Assembly: GCA_012515135.1 (NCBI GenBank)
Contig: JAAYYX010000254.1
Location: 1 to 13,186 of the forward strand
From: Clostridiales bacterium
Lineage (GTDB): Bacteria; Bacillota; Clostridia; Peptostreptococcales; Anaerovoracaceae
DNA: 13,186 bases
Direction of reading: 5' to 3'
A program made the translations under genes and the position numbers. The notes under the pieces are model-generated. The model did no database searches. It was not told the origin of the DNA and saw nothing but the letters and a program-made list of their open reading frames with translations. How positions within the stretch are numbered: position 1 is the stretch's first letter; each line of letters opens with the position of its first letter. Below are positions 7,365 to 13,186 of this stretch, piece by piece.

Positions 7365-8290
7365 AATTCATATCCTTTTTTCGGCATATTTGCTATGAAC
7401 ACTGCCATGACCACCATGGCGCTGCCAATGATCATATTTCTTGTAAGCACATCTCCTATGAGAAAATATCCGAATATGCAGGCAAGCACAGGCTCAAAGG
7501 TATTTATTATTGCCGCATTACCCGCTCCGAGAAGTTTTACTCCTATACAGTAAAGCAGGATCGCGGCAAAAGCACATATCACCGCCAGCAGAAGCATAAA
7601 AACAAGCTGTTCCGTTCCCCGGGTAAACATGGGGTTTCCGCTTAATGCACACCTTATCATATTGAAAACTGCCGAAGATAAAAGGACATAGCCTGCTACA
7701 GTTATTGAGTTCAGCTTTTTGATTTTTTTTGAAGACAGCCCCATTATGTATATCACATAGCAGACGGCTGTAAGAAAGGCAAAAAATATGCCCGTTAAAT
7801 TTCCTCTTATATGGGGAGTCCAGACTATAAGCACAAGCCCTAGCATTGAAAGAACAACTGCCGTTATTTTTACAAAACGGACAGGTTCCATACCGGTTAT
7901 CATCTCTATCGCTATGATCATTGTAGGAAAAGTAAATGAAATTATAGTGGCCAGCGATCCGGATATATAATCGAATGAAAGATATAGAGTTGTGGCTATC
8001 CCAATATATGATATGCATATTATTATCAGCATCGGGGCGGCTTCCCTGTCAGGTTTAAAGGGTATTTTTTTTATGAAAATATATGCCCACATAAGCATTG
8101 CCGCATAAAAAAACTTATCAAACAAAAGAGTCTCTGTGGCCACTCCGGCATCAAAGGAAAGAAATGATAAAGAAGGTATCAGCCCGTAACAAACGGTGGT
8201 CCCTATTATGCAGAGACTTCCGATAAGCTTTTTTCTGTTTTCCGGGATCACTCCCCTTTCCGGTTTTGGCCTGTTTTCTTTGTTACTCAT
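7349..8290 (-). CDS. DMT-superfamily transporter, EamA domain (second copy)
   Basis: A 313-residue integral membrane protein with a polar N-terminus of about 20 residues and then roughly ten hydrophobic helices in two EamA repeats. Repeat one ends with YISGSLATIISFTFPTMIIA (about 108-127); repeat two ends with GAGNAAIINTFEPVLACIFG and FLIGDVLT (about 258-287). The E-P in the second helix pair is a common EamA signature. The substrate is not identifiable. Its ATG overlaps the stop of the COG2509-type flavoprotein gene by 8 bp (ATGAGTAA), with AGGAGA ten bases upstream, so it is the last gene of a three-gene operon. It is clearly diverged from the other EamA protein in this window, so this does not look like a recent tandem duplication. 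The terminator hairpin is built into its 3' end. Confidence 0.9.
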   Translation of the reverse strand: MSNKENRPKPERGVIPENRKKLIGSLCIIGTTVCYGLIPSLSFLSFDAGVATETLLFDKFFYAAMLMWAYIFIKKIPFKPDREAAPMLIIICISYIGIATTLYLSFDYISGSLATIISFTFPTMIIAIEMITGMEPVRFVKITAVVLSMLGLVLIVWTPHIRGNLTGIFFAFLTAVCYVIYIMGLSSKKIKKLNSITVAGYVLLSSAVFNMIRCALSGNPMFTRGTEQLVFMLLLAVICAFAAILLYCIGVKLLGAGNAAIINTFEPVLACIFGYFLIGDVLTRNMIIGSAMVVMAVFIANMPKKGYELKPGA

Positions 8291-9800
8291 TTTCCATGTA
8301 TCTCCTGATAATACTTTCTGCTGTTTTTATGCCGTCTACTGCAGCCGACATGATGCCTCCGGCATGACCCGCTCCTTCTCCTGCCGGATATATACCTTCT
8401 ATACTGCTCATCATTTTCTCGTTCCTGATAAGGCGTACCGGTGAAGAACTGCGCGTTTCAACGGCCTTTAGCAGGGAATCTTTCCCGTCAAATCCTTTTA
8501 TTATTCTACCAAAATAAGGCATTGCCTCTATTATGGAATCCCTGACAAACCGGGGAATACAGCGGGAAAAGGGGTCTTCTTCAGATAAATCAAAGTCTCC
8601 GTAGGTGGTTTGCGGAGGCATGTGGCATTTTCCGGTGGTTTCAAAGGCGATCTTTTCATATTTCCCTCTGAAATCGAACCCGGCCAGCGGATGGGCAGAT
8701 CCAAAATCAGATTTGTTTACATCTACTAGAAGTCCGCAATTTGCATATTTACCGTCTCTTGCACTGTTACTCATGCCGTTTATAACAGTATATCCCTTTG
8801 AGGAGGCTGCCGGTATAACTTCTCCTCCGGGACACATGCAGAAGGTATATACTCCTCTTTTGTTTGCGCATCTTCTGGAAAGTTTGTACTCTGCCGGTCC
8901 CAAAAGAATTGAGTTTTCGGCGCTGCCCCACTGGGCTTCGTCTATCATCCTTTGTTCATGCCGGATCCTTATACCGATGGAAAAAGCCTTTTGCTCCATA
9001 AACATGCCTTTTTCGTGCAGCATGTTTATAGTATCGTATGCGCTTTGTCCTTGCGCCAGTATCAGATCATCCGTATGTATTTCTTCTTCATTGTTTACGG
9101 AAATGGATTTCAGTTTCCCGTTTTCTGTGTAGATTTCGGTGAGTTTGCTGGAAAATCTTATTTCTCCGCCGTTTTTTAGTATTCTTGAGCGTATTTCAGG
9201 TATTATTTTTCTGAGCCTGTCCGTTCCGATATGAGGTTTCTGTCTGTAAAGTATTTCGGGATCGGCCCCTGCTTCATAAAAGGTTTCCAGCACTTTTCTG
9301 ATCCTTTTGTCCTTTGTCCCCGTATAAAGTTTTCCGTCGGAAAATGTGCCCGCTCCACCTTCCCCGAACTGAACATTGGATTCTTCATCCAGTATGCCTT
9401 TTTCTTTGAAAGCCTTTACATCTCTTACACGGTCTTCTACACTGTGGCCTCTTTCAATGACTAAAGGTGCAAAACCGGCTTCGGAGAGTATAAGAGCGGC
9501 AAACATACCGCAAGGTCCGGATCCTGTTATAACAGGTCTTTTATCGGGGAATGCTCCTTTTGTGGATACGGGTCTGTATGTCATATCAGGAGCTTCCTGA
9601 GCATTTACCTTCCCTTCACATAAAAAATCCACCGTATATACCATTTTAATGTCATTTTTATCCCTGGCGTCTACGGATTCTCTTACTATTTCCCATTCCT
9701 TTATTGCTTTTTCGCTGTTTCTTGTTTTTTTAGCGATCCTTGAAGGTATCAGGTTCTTATCCTCGCCGGGCCGCAAAATGATTTGATGTATCCTGTACAT
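8283..9800 (-). CDS. NAD(P)/FAD-dependent dehydrogenase, COG2509 type
   Basis: A 505-residue flavoprotein of unknown substrate. An N-terminal domain of about 85 residues (YRIHQIILRPGED at the start) precedes the FAD Rossmann fold with GSGPCGMFAALILSEAG at 93-109 and IERG at 115-118. NVQFGEGGAGTFSDGKLYTG (142-161) is the hallmark of this family, followed by PHIGTDRLRKIIPEIRSRI. Near the C-terminus YPAGEGAGHAGGIMSAAVDG (471-490) is the second FAD-contacting segment. No membrane segment or signal peptide is seen, so it should be cytoplasmic. Its ATG follows the stop of the HI0933-type gene with no gap (TAG-ATG), and it overlaps the next gene by 8 bp, so the three are co-translated. Members are often annotated simply as FAD-dependent dehydrogenase; the reaction is not established from sequence. 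Confidence 0.9.
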   Translation of the reverse strand: MYRIHQIILRPGEDKNLIPSRIAKKTRNSEKAIKEWEIVRESVDARDKNDIKMVYTVDFLCEGKVNAQEAPDMTYRPVSTKGAFPDKRPVITGSGPCGMFAALILSEAGFAPLVIERGHSVEDRVRDVKAFKEKGILDEESNVQFGEGGAGTFSDGKLYTGTKDKRIRKVLETFYEAGADPEILYRQKPHIGTDRLRKIIPEIRSRILKNGGEIRFSSKLTEIYTENGKLKSISVNNEEEIHTDDLILAQGQSAYDTINMLHEKGMFMEQKAFSIGIRIRHEQRMIDEAQWGSAENSILLGPAEYKLSRRCANKRGVYTFCMCPGGEVIPAASSKGYTVINGMSNSARDGKYANCGLLVDVNKSDFGSAHPLAGFDFRGKYEKIAFETTGKCHMPPQTTYGDFDLSEEDPFSRCIPRFVRDSIIEAMPYFGRIIKGFDGKDSLLKAVETRSSSPVRLIRNEKMMSSIEGIYPAGEGAGHAGGIMSAAVDGIKTAESIIRRYMENE

Positions 9801-11015
9801 CTATACCATTGCCTTTCCGGCCTTTATTCCCGTTTTCCATGCATTATGAAGATTGTATCCTCCGCATGGCCCATCATGATCCAGAATTTCTCCTGCAAAA
9901 TAAAGACCTTTGATAATCTTGGATCCCATTGTATTATCGTCTATTTCCTCGATTTTTATGCCGCCGGCTGTGCCCTGGGCGGATTTCCATCCCTTTTTCC
10001 CTTTTATCCGGAAACATAAAGCTTTCATTGATGCGGCCACCTCTTTTATTTCTTTTTCTGTTAGCTTTGAAGCCGGTTTTGTCATTTCAGTTCCGGCCTT
10101 TTTGAGTATTTCAGCTGCAAGAGACCTGTTCAAATAGGAAATCAAAAGATCTTCTGTTTTAAATCCTTTTATTTCTTTTCGTTTTAAAAGTTCGTTTATC
10201 AGTTCTTCTTCTCTTTTTTCAGGAAAAAAATCAAGTAATACAGAATATTCGGCCATGATTTTTTTCCATGGAGCATTTTCTTCAATTCTTATGTGTCTGC
10301 TCAGATCAAAAATGCATATACCTGAGATCCCGTCATCGGTGAATTGGATCCTGCCCGTTTCCTGTGCTACTTCTTTGTTTTTTCTCATCAAAGTGGCCTT
10401 TGCGGGTGTGCGTACGCCCGCAAGAAGAGTGAAATCCCCTTCACATTCCAGGGGAGTCAGTATGGGAAAAGCGGCAGAAATGGTATGTCCCATTTTTTTT
10501 GCCATGGTGTACCCGTCCCCTGATGTGCCGTACTGGGGACCGGCTTTGCCTCCGCAGGCAATGAGAAGCTTTTTGCTGATCAGAATGTTTTCTTTTTTTG
10601 TTTTTTTATCTTTATATGTAATTATAAAATGATCTTTTTCTTTTTTTGCATCAGTGACTGTGCTATTTACAATAATATTTATATTGTTAACTTCCATAGC
10701 CTTTTCTAATGCAAGGACCACATCAGCCGCCTGGCCGGATAAAGGATATATCCGACCTTCTTCTTCCTCTCTGAGGGATATTCCAACAGATCCGAAAAAA
10801 GACATCACATCATCAGAGTCCATGGAGTCCATGCATTCTCTGTTTGAAATGTTGCATCTCCCGTTGCCTGTAGCATACAGTTTTTTGCCCGGGATCTCTT
10901 TTTTTTCTATAATGCATATATCTTTTGACGGCGATTTTTGTGCGGCAGAAATCGCTGCAGCCATGCCTGAGGCACCACAGCCGATTATGCAGATGTCAGT
11001 AGTGTTCTTTTCCAT
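9801..11015 (-). CDS. HI0933/BaiN-family NAD(P)/FAD-dependent oxidoreductase
   Basis: A 404-residue cytoplasmic flavoprotein. The N-terminal FAD-binding motif is IIGCGASGMAAAISAA (10-25), then EKKEIPGKKLYATGNGRCNISN (37-58), which is diagnostic for the family. ACGGKAGPQYGTSGDGY (153-169) and the C-terminal FAGEILDHDGPCGGYNLHNAW (373-393) complete it. BaiN from a bile-acid-converting Clostridium is in this family and has been linked to bile acid reduction, but most members are uncharacterised, so I do not transfer that role. The stretch after NGRCNISN is short here, reaching the conserved DDVMSFF within about ten residues. It is the first gene of a three-gene operon with a second flavoprotein and an EamA transporter. 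The single possible ATG has no Shine-Dalgarno sequence; two extended -10 elements lie just upstream. Confidence 0.9.
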   Translation of the reverse strand: MEKNTTDICIIGCGASGMAAAISAAQKSPSKDICIIEKKEIPGKKLYATGNGRCNISNRECMDSMDSDDVMSFFGSVGISLREEEEGRIYPLSGQAADVVLALEKAMEVNNINIIVNSTVTDAKKEKDHFIITYKDKKTKKENILISKKLLIACGGKAGPQYGTSGDGYTMAKKMGHTISAAFPILTPLECEGDFTLLAGVRTPAKATLMRKNKEVAQETGRIQFTDDGISGICIFDLSRHIRIEENAPWKKIMAEYSVLLDFFPEKREEELINELLKRKEIKGFKTEDLLISYLNRSLAAEILKKAGTEMTKPASKLTEKEIKEVAASMKALCFRIKGKKGWKSAQGTAGGIKIEEIDDNTMGSKIIKGLYFAGEILDHDGPCGGYNLHNAWKTGIKAGKAMV

Positions 11016-11024
11016 AACATATCG

Positions 11025-11033
11025 ATTGTATCA
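11025..11033 (-). promoter_or_regulatory. Candidate extended -10 next to the HI0933-type gene
   Basis: The minus strand reads TGATACAAT, one mismatch from TG-n-TATAAT. It predicts a start at about 11018, only three bases before the ATG (a near-leaderless mRNA). No -35 at standard spacing is evident. It competes with the more upstream element at 11070-11078. Confidence 0.4.
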
Positions 11034-11069
11034 CAATTTTTTTCCAATCTCTACAAACTCGTAAAACTC

Positions 11070-11078
11070 ATTATATCA
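11070..11078 (-). promoter_or_regulatory. Second candidate extended -10 for the HI0933-type operon
   Basis: TGATATAAT on the minus strand is a perfect extended -10, part of a 10-base ATGATATAAT identical to the addA promoter. A start near 11063 would give a leader of about 48 bases, still without an SD close to the ATG. A TTGAAA lies upstream at a long 20-bp spacing. Confidence 0.4.
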
Positions 11079-11081
11079 TCA

Positions 11082-11110
11082 TTGATTTGCTAAGGTTTCA
11101 ATGTTATCAT
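11082..11110 (+). promoter_or_regulatory. Promoter of the metallophosphoesterase gene
   Basis: TTGATT (11082-11087), a 17-bp spacer and TATCAT (11105-11110) preceded by TG at 11102-11103 give a sigma-A promoter with an extended -10. Transcription should begin near 11117, just before the AGGAGG at 11120. Confidence 0.6.
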
Positions 11111-11119
11111 ATTTCAGTC

Positions 11120-11125
11120 AGGAGG
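11120..11125 (+). promoter_or_regulatory. Ribosome binding site that fixes a TTG start
   Basis: AGGAGG lies 8 bases before the TTG at 11134 and 20 bases before the next in-frame ATG at 11146. It is downstream of the ATG at 11101. The spacing favours TTG as the start of the metallophosphoesterase. Confidence 0.7.
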
Positions 11126-11133
11126 TTTACCGA

Positions 11134-11973
11134 TTGAGATCAATAATGAAATTCTTTTTTGCTTTTATAATAATAGTTTTGATCGCTGCTCTTATGGGTG
11201 CCGGCATTCTGGCTTATTCTTTTTTTGTGGAACCCCAAAGACTCTCGGGAACGGAACTCAGAATGAGCGATCCTGAAATAACCGAGTCTCTGTCCGTTGC
11301 GGTTTTTGCCGATACCCATTTCGGAAAGGATTATGATATATCCGACTTCAAAAAAGCCGCAGAAAAAATAAATGAAGCTTCTCCGGATCTCATCATTTTT
11401 TTGGGCGATCTCATTGATGATTACAGCAGTTATGACGGTGATATGGACCATATAATCTCAGTTCTTTCATCTCTTGATGCCCCCTATGGCAAGTATGCCA
11501 TATTCGGAAATCATGATTACGGAGGAGGCGCAGAAAGGCTGTATGCGGGATGGATGGAGTCTGCAGGCTTTACCGTATTAAAAAACAGCACTGTAAGCCT
11601 AAAGGGCAATATTACCCTTACAGGAATAGATGACTGCCTCATAGGATACGGGGACCCTTCTGCGGCAAACGGTCTTTCATCGGATTCCTACAATATCGTT
11701 ATCTGTCACGAGCCCGATGTTGCCGACAGTATATCCGGCACGAACACAGATCTGATGATAGCCGGCCATACCCACGGAGGCCAGGTCAATGTACCTTTTT
11801 ACAAGGACCGTTATCTTCCTGACCTGGGCAAAAAATATATAAAAGGAAAATATGTTCTTGATAACAAAGAAAAGACCGTCGTATATGTTAACAACGGTCT
11901 GGGAACAACAAAAGTCGGTGCCAGATTTATGGCCGTGCCCGAGATAACCTATTTCTTCTTATGCGGCATATGA
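11134..11973 (+). CDS. Membrane-anchored metallophosphoesterase (calcineurin-like)
   Basis: From the TTG start the product has 279 residues. Residues 6-31 form one hydrophobic helix (FFFAFIIIVLIAALMGAGIL inside it), so the catalytic domain is probably tethered outside the membrane. The dinuclear metal site is complete: D60 and H62 in ADTHFG, D92 in LGDLIDD, N126 and H127 in FGNHDYGG, H192 in ICHEPD, and H212 and H214 in AGHTHGGQ. This arrangement matches the YkuE/YaeI-like branch of metallophosphoesterases, some of which act on lipid-linked phosphates; the substrate here is unknown. A longer reading from ATG 11101 is possible, but that codon lies within the predicted -10 region, upstream of the expected transcript start. 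The gene is monocistronic and its last 25 bp overlap the end of the convergent DUF308 gene. Confidence 0.92.
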   Translation: MRSIMKFFFAFIIIVLIAALMGAGILAYSFFVEPQRLSGTELRMSDPEITESLSVAVFADTHFGKDYDISDFKKAAEKINEASPDLIIFLGDLIDDYSSYDGDMDHIISVLSSLDAPYGKYAIFGNHDYGGGAERLYAGWMESAGFTVLKNSTVSLKGNITLTGIDDCLIGYGDPSAANGLSSDSYNIVICHEPDVADSISGTNTDLMIAGHTHGGQVNVPFYKDRYLPDLGKKYIKGKYVLDNKEKTVVYVNNGLGTTKVGARFMAVPEITYFFLCGI

Positions 11974-12476
11974 ATGCCCAGCTCAAAGGTACTTATCCCC
12001 TGAAGAACAAATATTATACCAAGCAGCATTACCGTGCCGATCCCCAGAAGAAGATAATCAAGAAAAGCATAGACTCCTGAAGCAACGCATATTATACCCG
12101 TACCCATTGCCCAGTAATGATTCTTTTTCTTTTCTTCCCTATCAATATTTGTGGCTGTTACAACTCTCTGTACTCCCGATGTAAGGGCCCACATGCCAAA
12201 TACACCATTTACTGCTATTTCAGCTACCAGCTGGTTTGAAAGGACCAGTATGCCAAGAATGAATGTTATGGCCGCATCGACCATTATCCATCCGTTGTTA
12301 TCCTGCTTGCTGCCGCTTCTTCCGTAAAGATATCCGGATGTCTGTATCACCCCGTCAAGTATCATAACAATACCCAGAACAAAGGCCACCGCCAGAAAAG
12401 ATGCTCCGGGATTTGCGAAACAAAAAACGCCGGTCAGCACCAGAATGCCTCCGCTGACTATAATAAGTACCCTCAT
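11949..12476 (-). CDS. DUF308/HdeD-family membrane protein
   Basis: A 175-residue protein made almost entirely of short hydrophobic helices, about six, in pairs: VLIIVSGGILVLTGVFCFANPG (3-24), then FLAVAFVLGIVMILDGVIQT, a polar loop, IMVDAAITFILGILVLSNQL, and a last set YWAMGTGIICVASGVYAFLDYLLLGIGTVMLLGIIFVLQGI. The repeated G-x-xxxxG...P-G and hydrophobic-D-G-x-x-Q patterns are those of the DUF308 repeats in HdeD-like proteins. HdeD in enterobacteria is linked to acid resistance, but the biochemical role of the Firmicutes proteins is not established. AAGGAGG lies six bases before the ATG, and that ATG overlaps the Usp stop as ATGA, so the two are translated together. The 3' end overlaps the convergent phosphoesterase gene by 25 bp. 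Confidence 0.85.
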   Translation of the reverse strand: MRVLIIVSGGILVLTGVFCFANPGASFLAVAFVLGIVMILDGVIQTSGYLYGRSGSKQDNNGWIMVDAAITFILGILVLSNQLVAEIAVNGVFGMWALTSGVQRVVTATNIDREEKKKNHYWAMGTGIICVASGVYAFLDYLLLGIGTVMLLGIIFVLQGISTFELGIHMPHKKK

Positions 12477-12865
12477 GAATCGCCTCCTTCAGAAGGAACG
12501 ACTGTAAGCCTGGCCTGTTTGTCTATTTTTTTGCCAAACATGGCTATAAGGTTTTCTTCATTATTGACCTGCCCTGCTGCACCCATTACAACATGACATA
12601 TTTTGTTCTTGTTTACCAGGTCCACCAGAGTGTCCATTATATTGTTGGATCTTACAACGGTAAGATTGGCTCCGTATTCCAGAGCTTTTTCGTAAAGATA
12701 GTCAAGAGCCTCTCCTTCCTGTGAATTGCCGAGAAATTTGAATGCCTTGGGGGCCACATGTATTATATATAATTCTCCTTTTTCTCCTGCCAAAAGCTCG
12801 TGTCCGTATTTGATAAGTCTGTCACATGTTTTTTGCTGAGTCACACAAACCATAACGTTTTTCAT
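12473..12865 (-). CDS. Small universal stress protein (UspA/KdpD-like Usp domain)
   Basis: A 130-residue single-domain cytoplasmic protein starting MKNVMVCVTQQKTCDRLIKY. The pattern is that of the Usp fold: strand one (VMVCV, 4-8), GELYIIHVAP for strand two, a helix, ANLTVVRSNN, then IMDTLVDLVNKNKICHVVMGAAGQ and the C-terminal strand ARLTVVPS. It resembles the Usp domain found in KdpD kinases. The usual ATP-loop pattern G-2x-G-9x-G-S/T is altered: GAAG is followed by 12 residues and then GK, so nucleotide binding is uncertain. I choose ATG 12865 because AAGGAGG lies nine bases upstream; a longer reading from 12919 starts before the -10 region. It lies between the antiporter gene and the DUF308 gene and is coupled to the latter by ATGA. 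Confidence 0.82.
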   Translation of the reverse strand: MKNVMVCVTQQKTCDRLIKYGHELLAGEKGELYIIHVAPKAFKFLGNSQEGEALDYLYEKALEYGANLTVVRSNNIMDTLVDLVNKNKICHVVMGAAGQVNNEENLIAMFGKKIDKQARLTVVPSEGGDS

Positions 12866-12874
12866 AAATATATG

Positions 12875-12881
12875 CCTCCTT
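12875..12881 (-). promoter_or_regulatory. Ribosome binding site of the Usp gene
   Basis: AAGGAGG on the minus strand lies nine bases before ATG 12865. It lies downstream of the alternative start at 12919 and shows that the extra 18 N-terminal residues of the longer reading are not translated. Confidence 0.75.
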
Positions 12882-12902
12882 TGAATCAGGACTAATATTG
12901 AT

Positions 12903-12908
12903 ATTATA
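12903..12908 (-). promoter_or_regulatory. -10 element of the Usp-DUF308 operon
   Basis: A perfect TATAAT on the minus strand predicts a start near 12896 and a leader of about 30 bases carrying the AAGGAGG. The -35 is poor (TGGCAA at 17 bp, or TTGTGG at 20 bp), so an activator or another contact may be involved. Confidence 0.55.
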
Positions 12909-12933
12909 CAACGAAACATTCTTTATTGCCACA

Positions 12934-12970
12934 AAAAAGAGGTGCGGGATCTTATCCCGCACCTCTTTTT
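12934..12970 (-). terminator. Strong rho-independent terminator after the antiporter gene
   Basis: Two 17-base arms (12934-12950 and 12954-12970) are perfectly complementary around a 3-base loop. The core is GAGGTGCGGGAT with its complement. On the minus strand the stem ends in six T, so it terminates the NhaC-type gene 37 bp after its stop and insulates the Usp promoter. The T run on the other strand is five bases, so it would also work rightward, but no plus-strand gene needs it here. Confidence 0.93.
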
Positions 12971-13006
12971 GGATATTCAACTGTTATACGCAGGAAATTA
13001 TTTCTG

Positions 13007-13186
13007 CTATGCCATTATAAATCCGAATATGAGGAACAATAAGCCGGATAAAACAGCGCCCAGAATACCAAAGGGCATTTGCGTGAATGCATGATCGAAG
13101 TTGTTGCATCCGGTGGCTGCGGAAGTCAAGACCGTTGCATCGGAGTAAAAACATATATGGCTTCCGAAAACTCCGGCAGACAGTAC
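13007..13186 (-). CDS. NhaC-family Na+/H+ antiporter, C-terminal fragment (runs off the window)
   Basis: The last 59 codons and TAG stop of a membrane transporter that begins beyond the window. The reading contains LSAGVFGSHICFYSDATVLT, then SAATGCNNFDHAFTQMPFGI and a final hydrophobic helix (LGAVLSGLLFLIFGFIMA). The G-x-FG-x-H...SD-x-T-x-L-S/T-S...G-C/x-x-x-x-DH-x-x-T-Q-x-P order is the conserved late segment of NhaC-family antiporters, which exchange sodium (or an amino acid such as malate/lactate in relatives) for protons across the cytoplasmic membrane. The exact ions cannot be deduced from the fragment. It ends 37 bp before a strong terminator, beyond which the Usp-DUF308 unit starts on the same strand. 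Confidence 0.78.
   Translation of the reverse strand, partial: VLSAGVFGSHICFYSDATVLTSAATGCNNFDHAFTQMPFGILGAVLSGLLFLIFGFIMA

Noticed and set aside
7518..8018. A 166-codon minus-strand frame overlapping the second eamA gene
   Set aside because: It is a different frame of the same strand, without membrane segments or an SD, while the eamA frame is intact and in operon context.
1263..8290. The two EamA transporters as a recent duplication or a two-subunit pair
   Set aside because: Their sequences differ throughout and each belongs to a different operon; both have a complete set of about ten helices.
8605..9132. A 175-codon plus-strand frame opposite the COG2509-type flavoprotein
   Set aside because: The minus-strand frame carries clear family motifs over the same bases; this one has no recognisable domain or start signal.
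11965..11978. Possible terminator hairpin GGCAT-atga-ATGCC at the phosphoesterase/DUF308 junction
   Set aside because: The stem is only 5 bp and no T run follows on either strand.
12866..12919. An 18-residue N-terminal extension of the Usp protein starting at 12919
   Set aside because: It begins upstream of the predicted -10 (12903-12908) and of the AAGGAGG that serves ATG 12865, and the extension has no Usp homology.
12990..13007. Imperfect palindrome just after the antiporter stop codon
   Set aside because: It is short, contains a bulge and is AT-rich; the strong hairpin at 12934-12970 explains termination.
1..13186. Mobile elements, CRISPR arrays, toxin-antitoxin or defence genes
   Set aside because: I found no transposase or integrase motifs, no regularly spaced repeats, no tRNA or attachment-site signature, and all sizeable genes belong to ordinary chromosomal families.

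Overview
The base composition, the strong AAGGAGG-type ribosome binding sites, the AddA-type (not RecBCD-type) helicase-nuclease and the cofactor-independent phosphoglycerate mutase point to a low-to-moderate-GC member of the Firmicutes, most likely an anaerobic Clostridia relative. I cannot name a genus. The window reads as ordinary chromosome. I see no insertion sequence, phage gene, CRISPR array, rRNA or tRNA, and genes cover almost all of it.

Layout, left to right. (1) 1-173, minus: the N-terminal end of an APC-family amino acid permease with its own SD and a candidate promoter. (2) 5653 to 292, minus: a compact unit of addA, a DMT/EamA transporter and an AraC-type regulator, joined by a 4-bp ATGA overlap and an 11-bp gap and closed by a weak hairpin. 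(3) 5734-7278, plus: gpmI (glycolysis), divergent from addA across only 80 bp. The two promoters there lie practically on top of each other, and addA appears to be transcribed from its own start codon. (4) 11015 to 7349, minus: two uncharacterised flavoproteins (HI0933/BaiN type, then COG2509 type) and a second EamA transporter, with zero-gap and 8-bp-overlap junctions. This unit converges on gpmI, and a symmetrical hairpin embedded in the last codons of the transporter gene can terminate both. (5) 11134-11973, plus: a membrane-anchored metallophosphoesterase, probably starting at TTG. It has a good -35/-10 promoter and overlaps the next gene tail to tail. (6) 12865 to 11949, minus: a small universal stress protein and a DUF308/HdeD-like membrane protein joined by an ATGA overlap. 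(7) 13186 to 13007, minus: the C-terminal end of an NhaC-family Na+/H+ antiporter, followed by a very strong terminator.

The functional themes are housekeeping (DNA break repair, glycolysis), small-molecule export or import (two EamA proteins and the permease), redox flavoenzymes of unknown substrate, and an ion/pH-stress neighbourhood (NhaC, Usp, DUF308). I found no clearly new biological system. The points most worth a second look are the probable leaderless start of addA, the overlapping addA/gpmI promoters, addA without an adjacent addB but fused into a transporter/regulator operon, and the flavoprotein pair.
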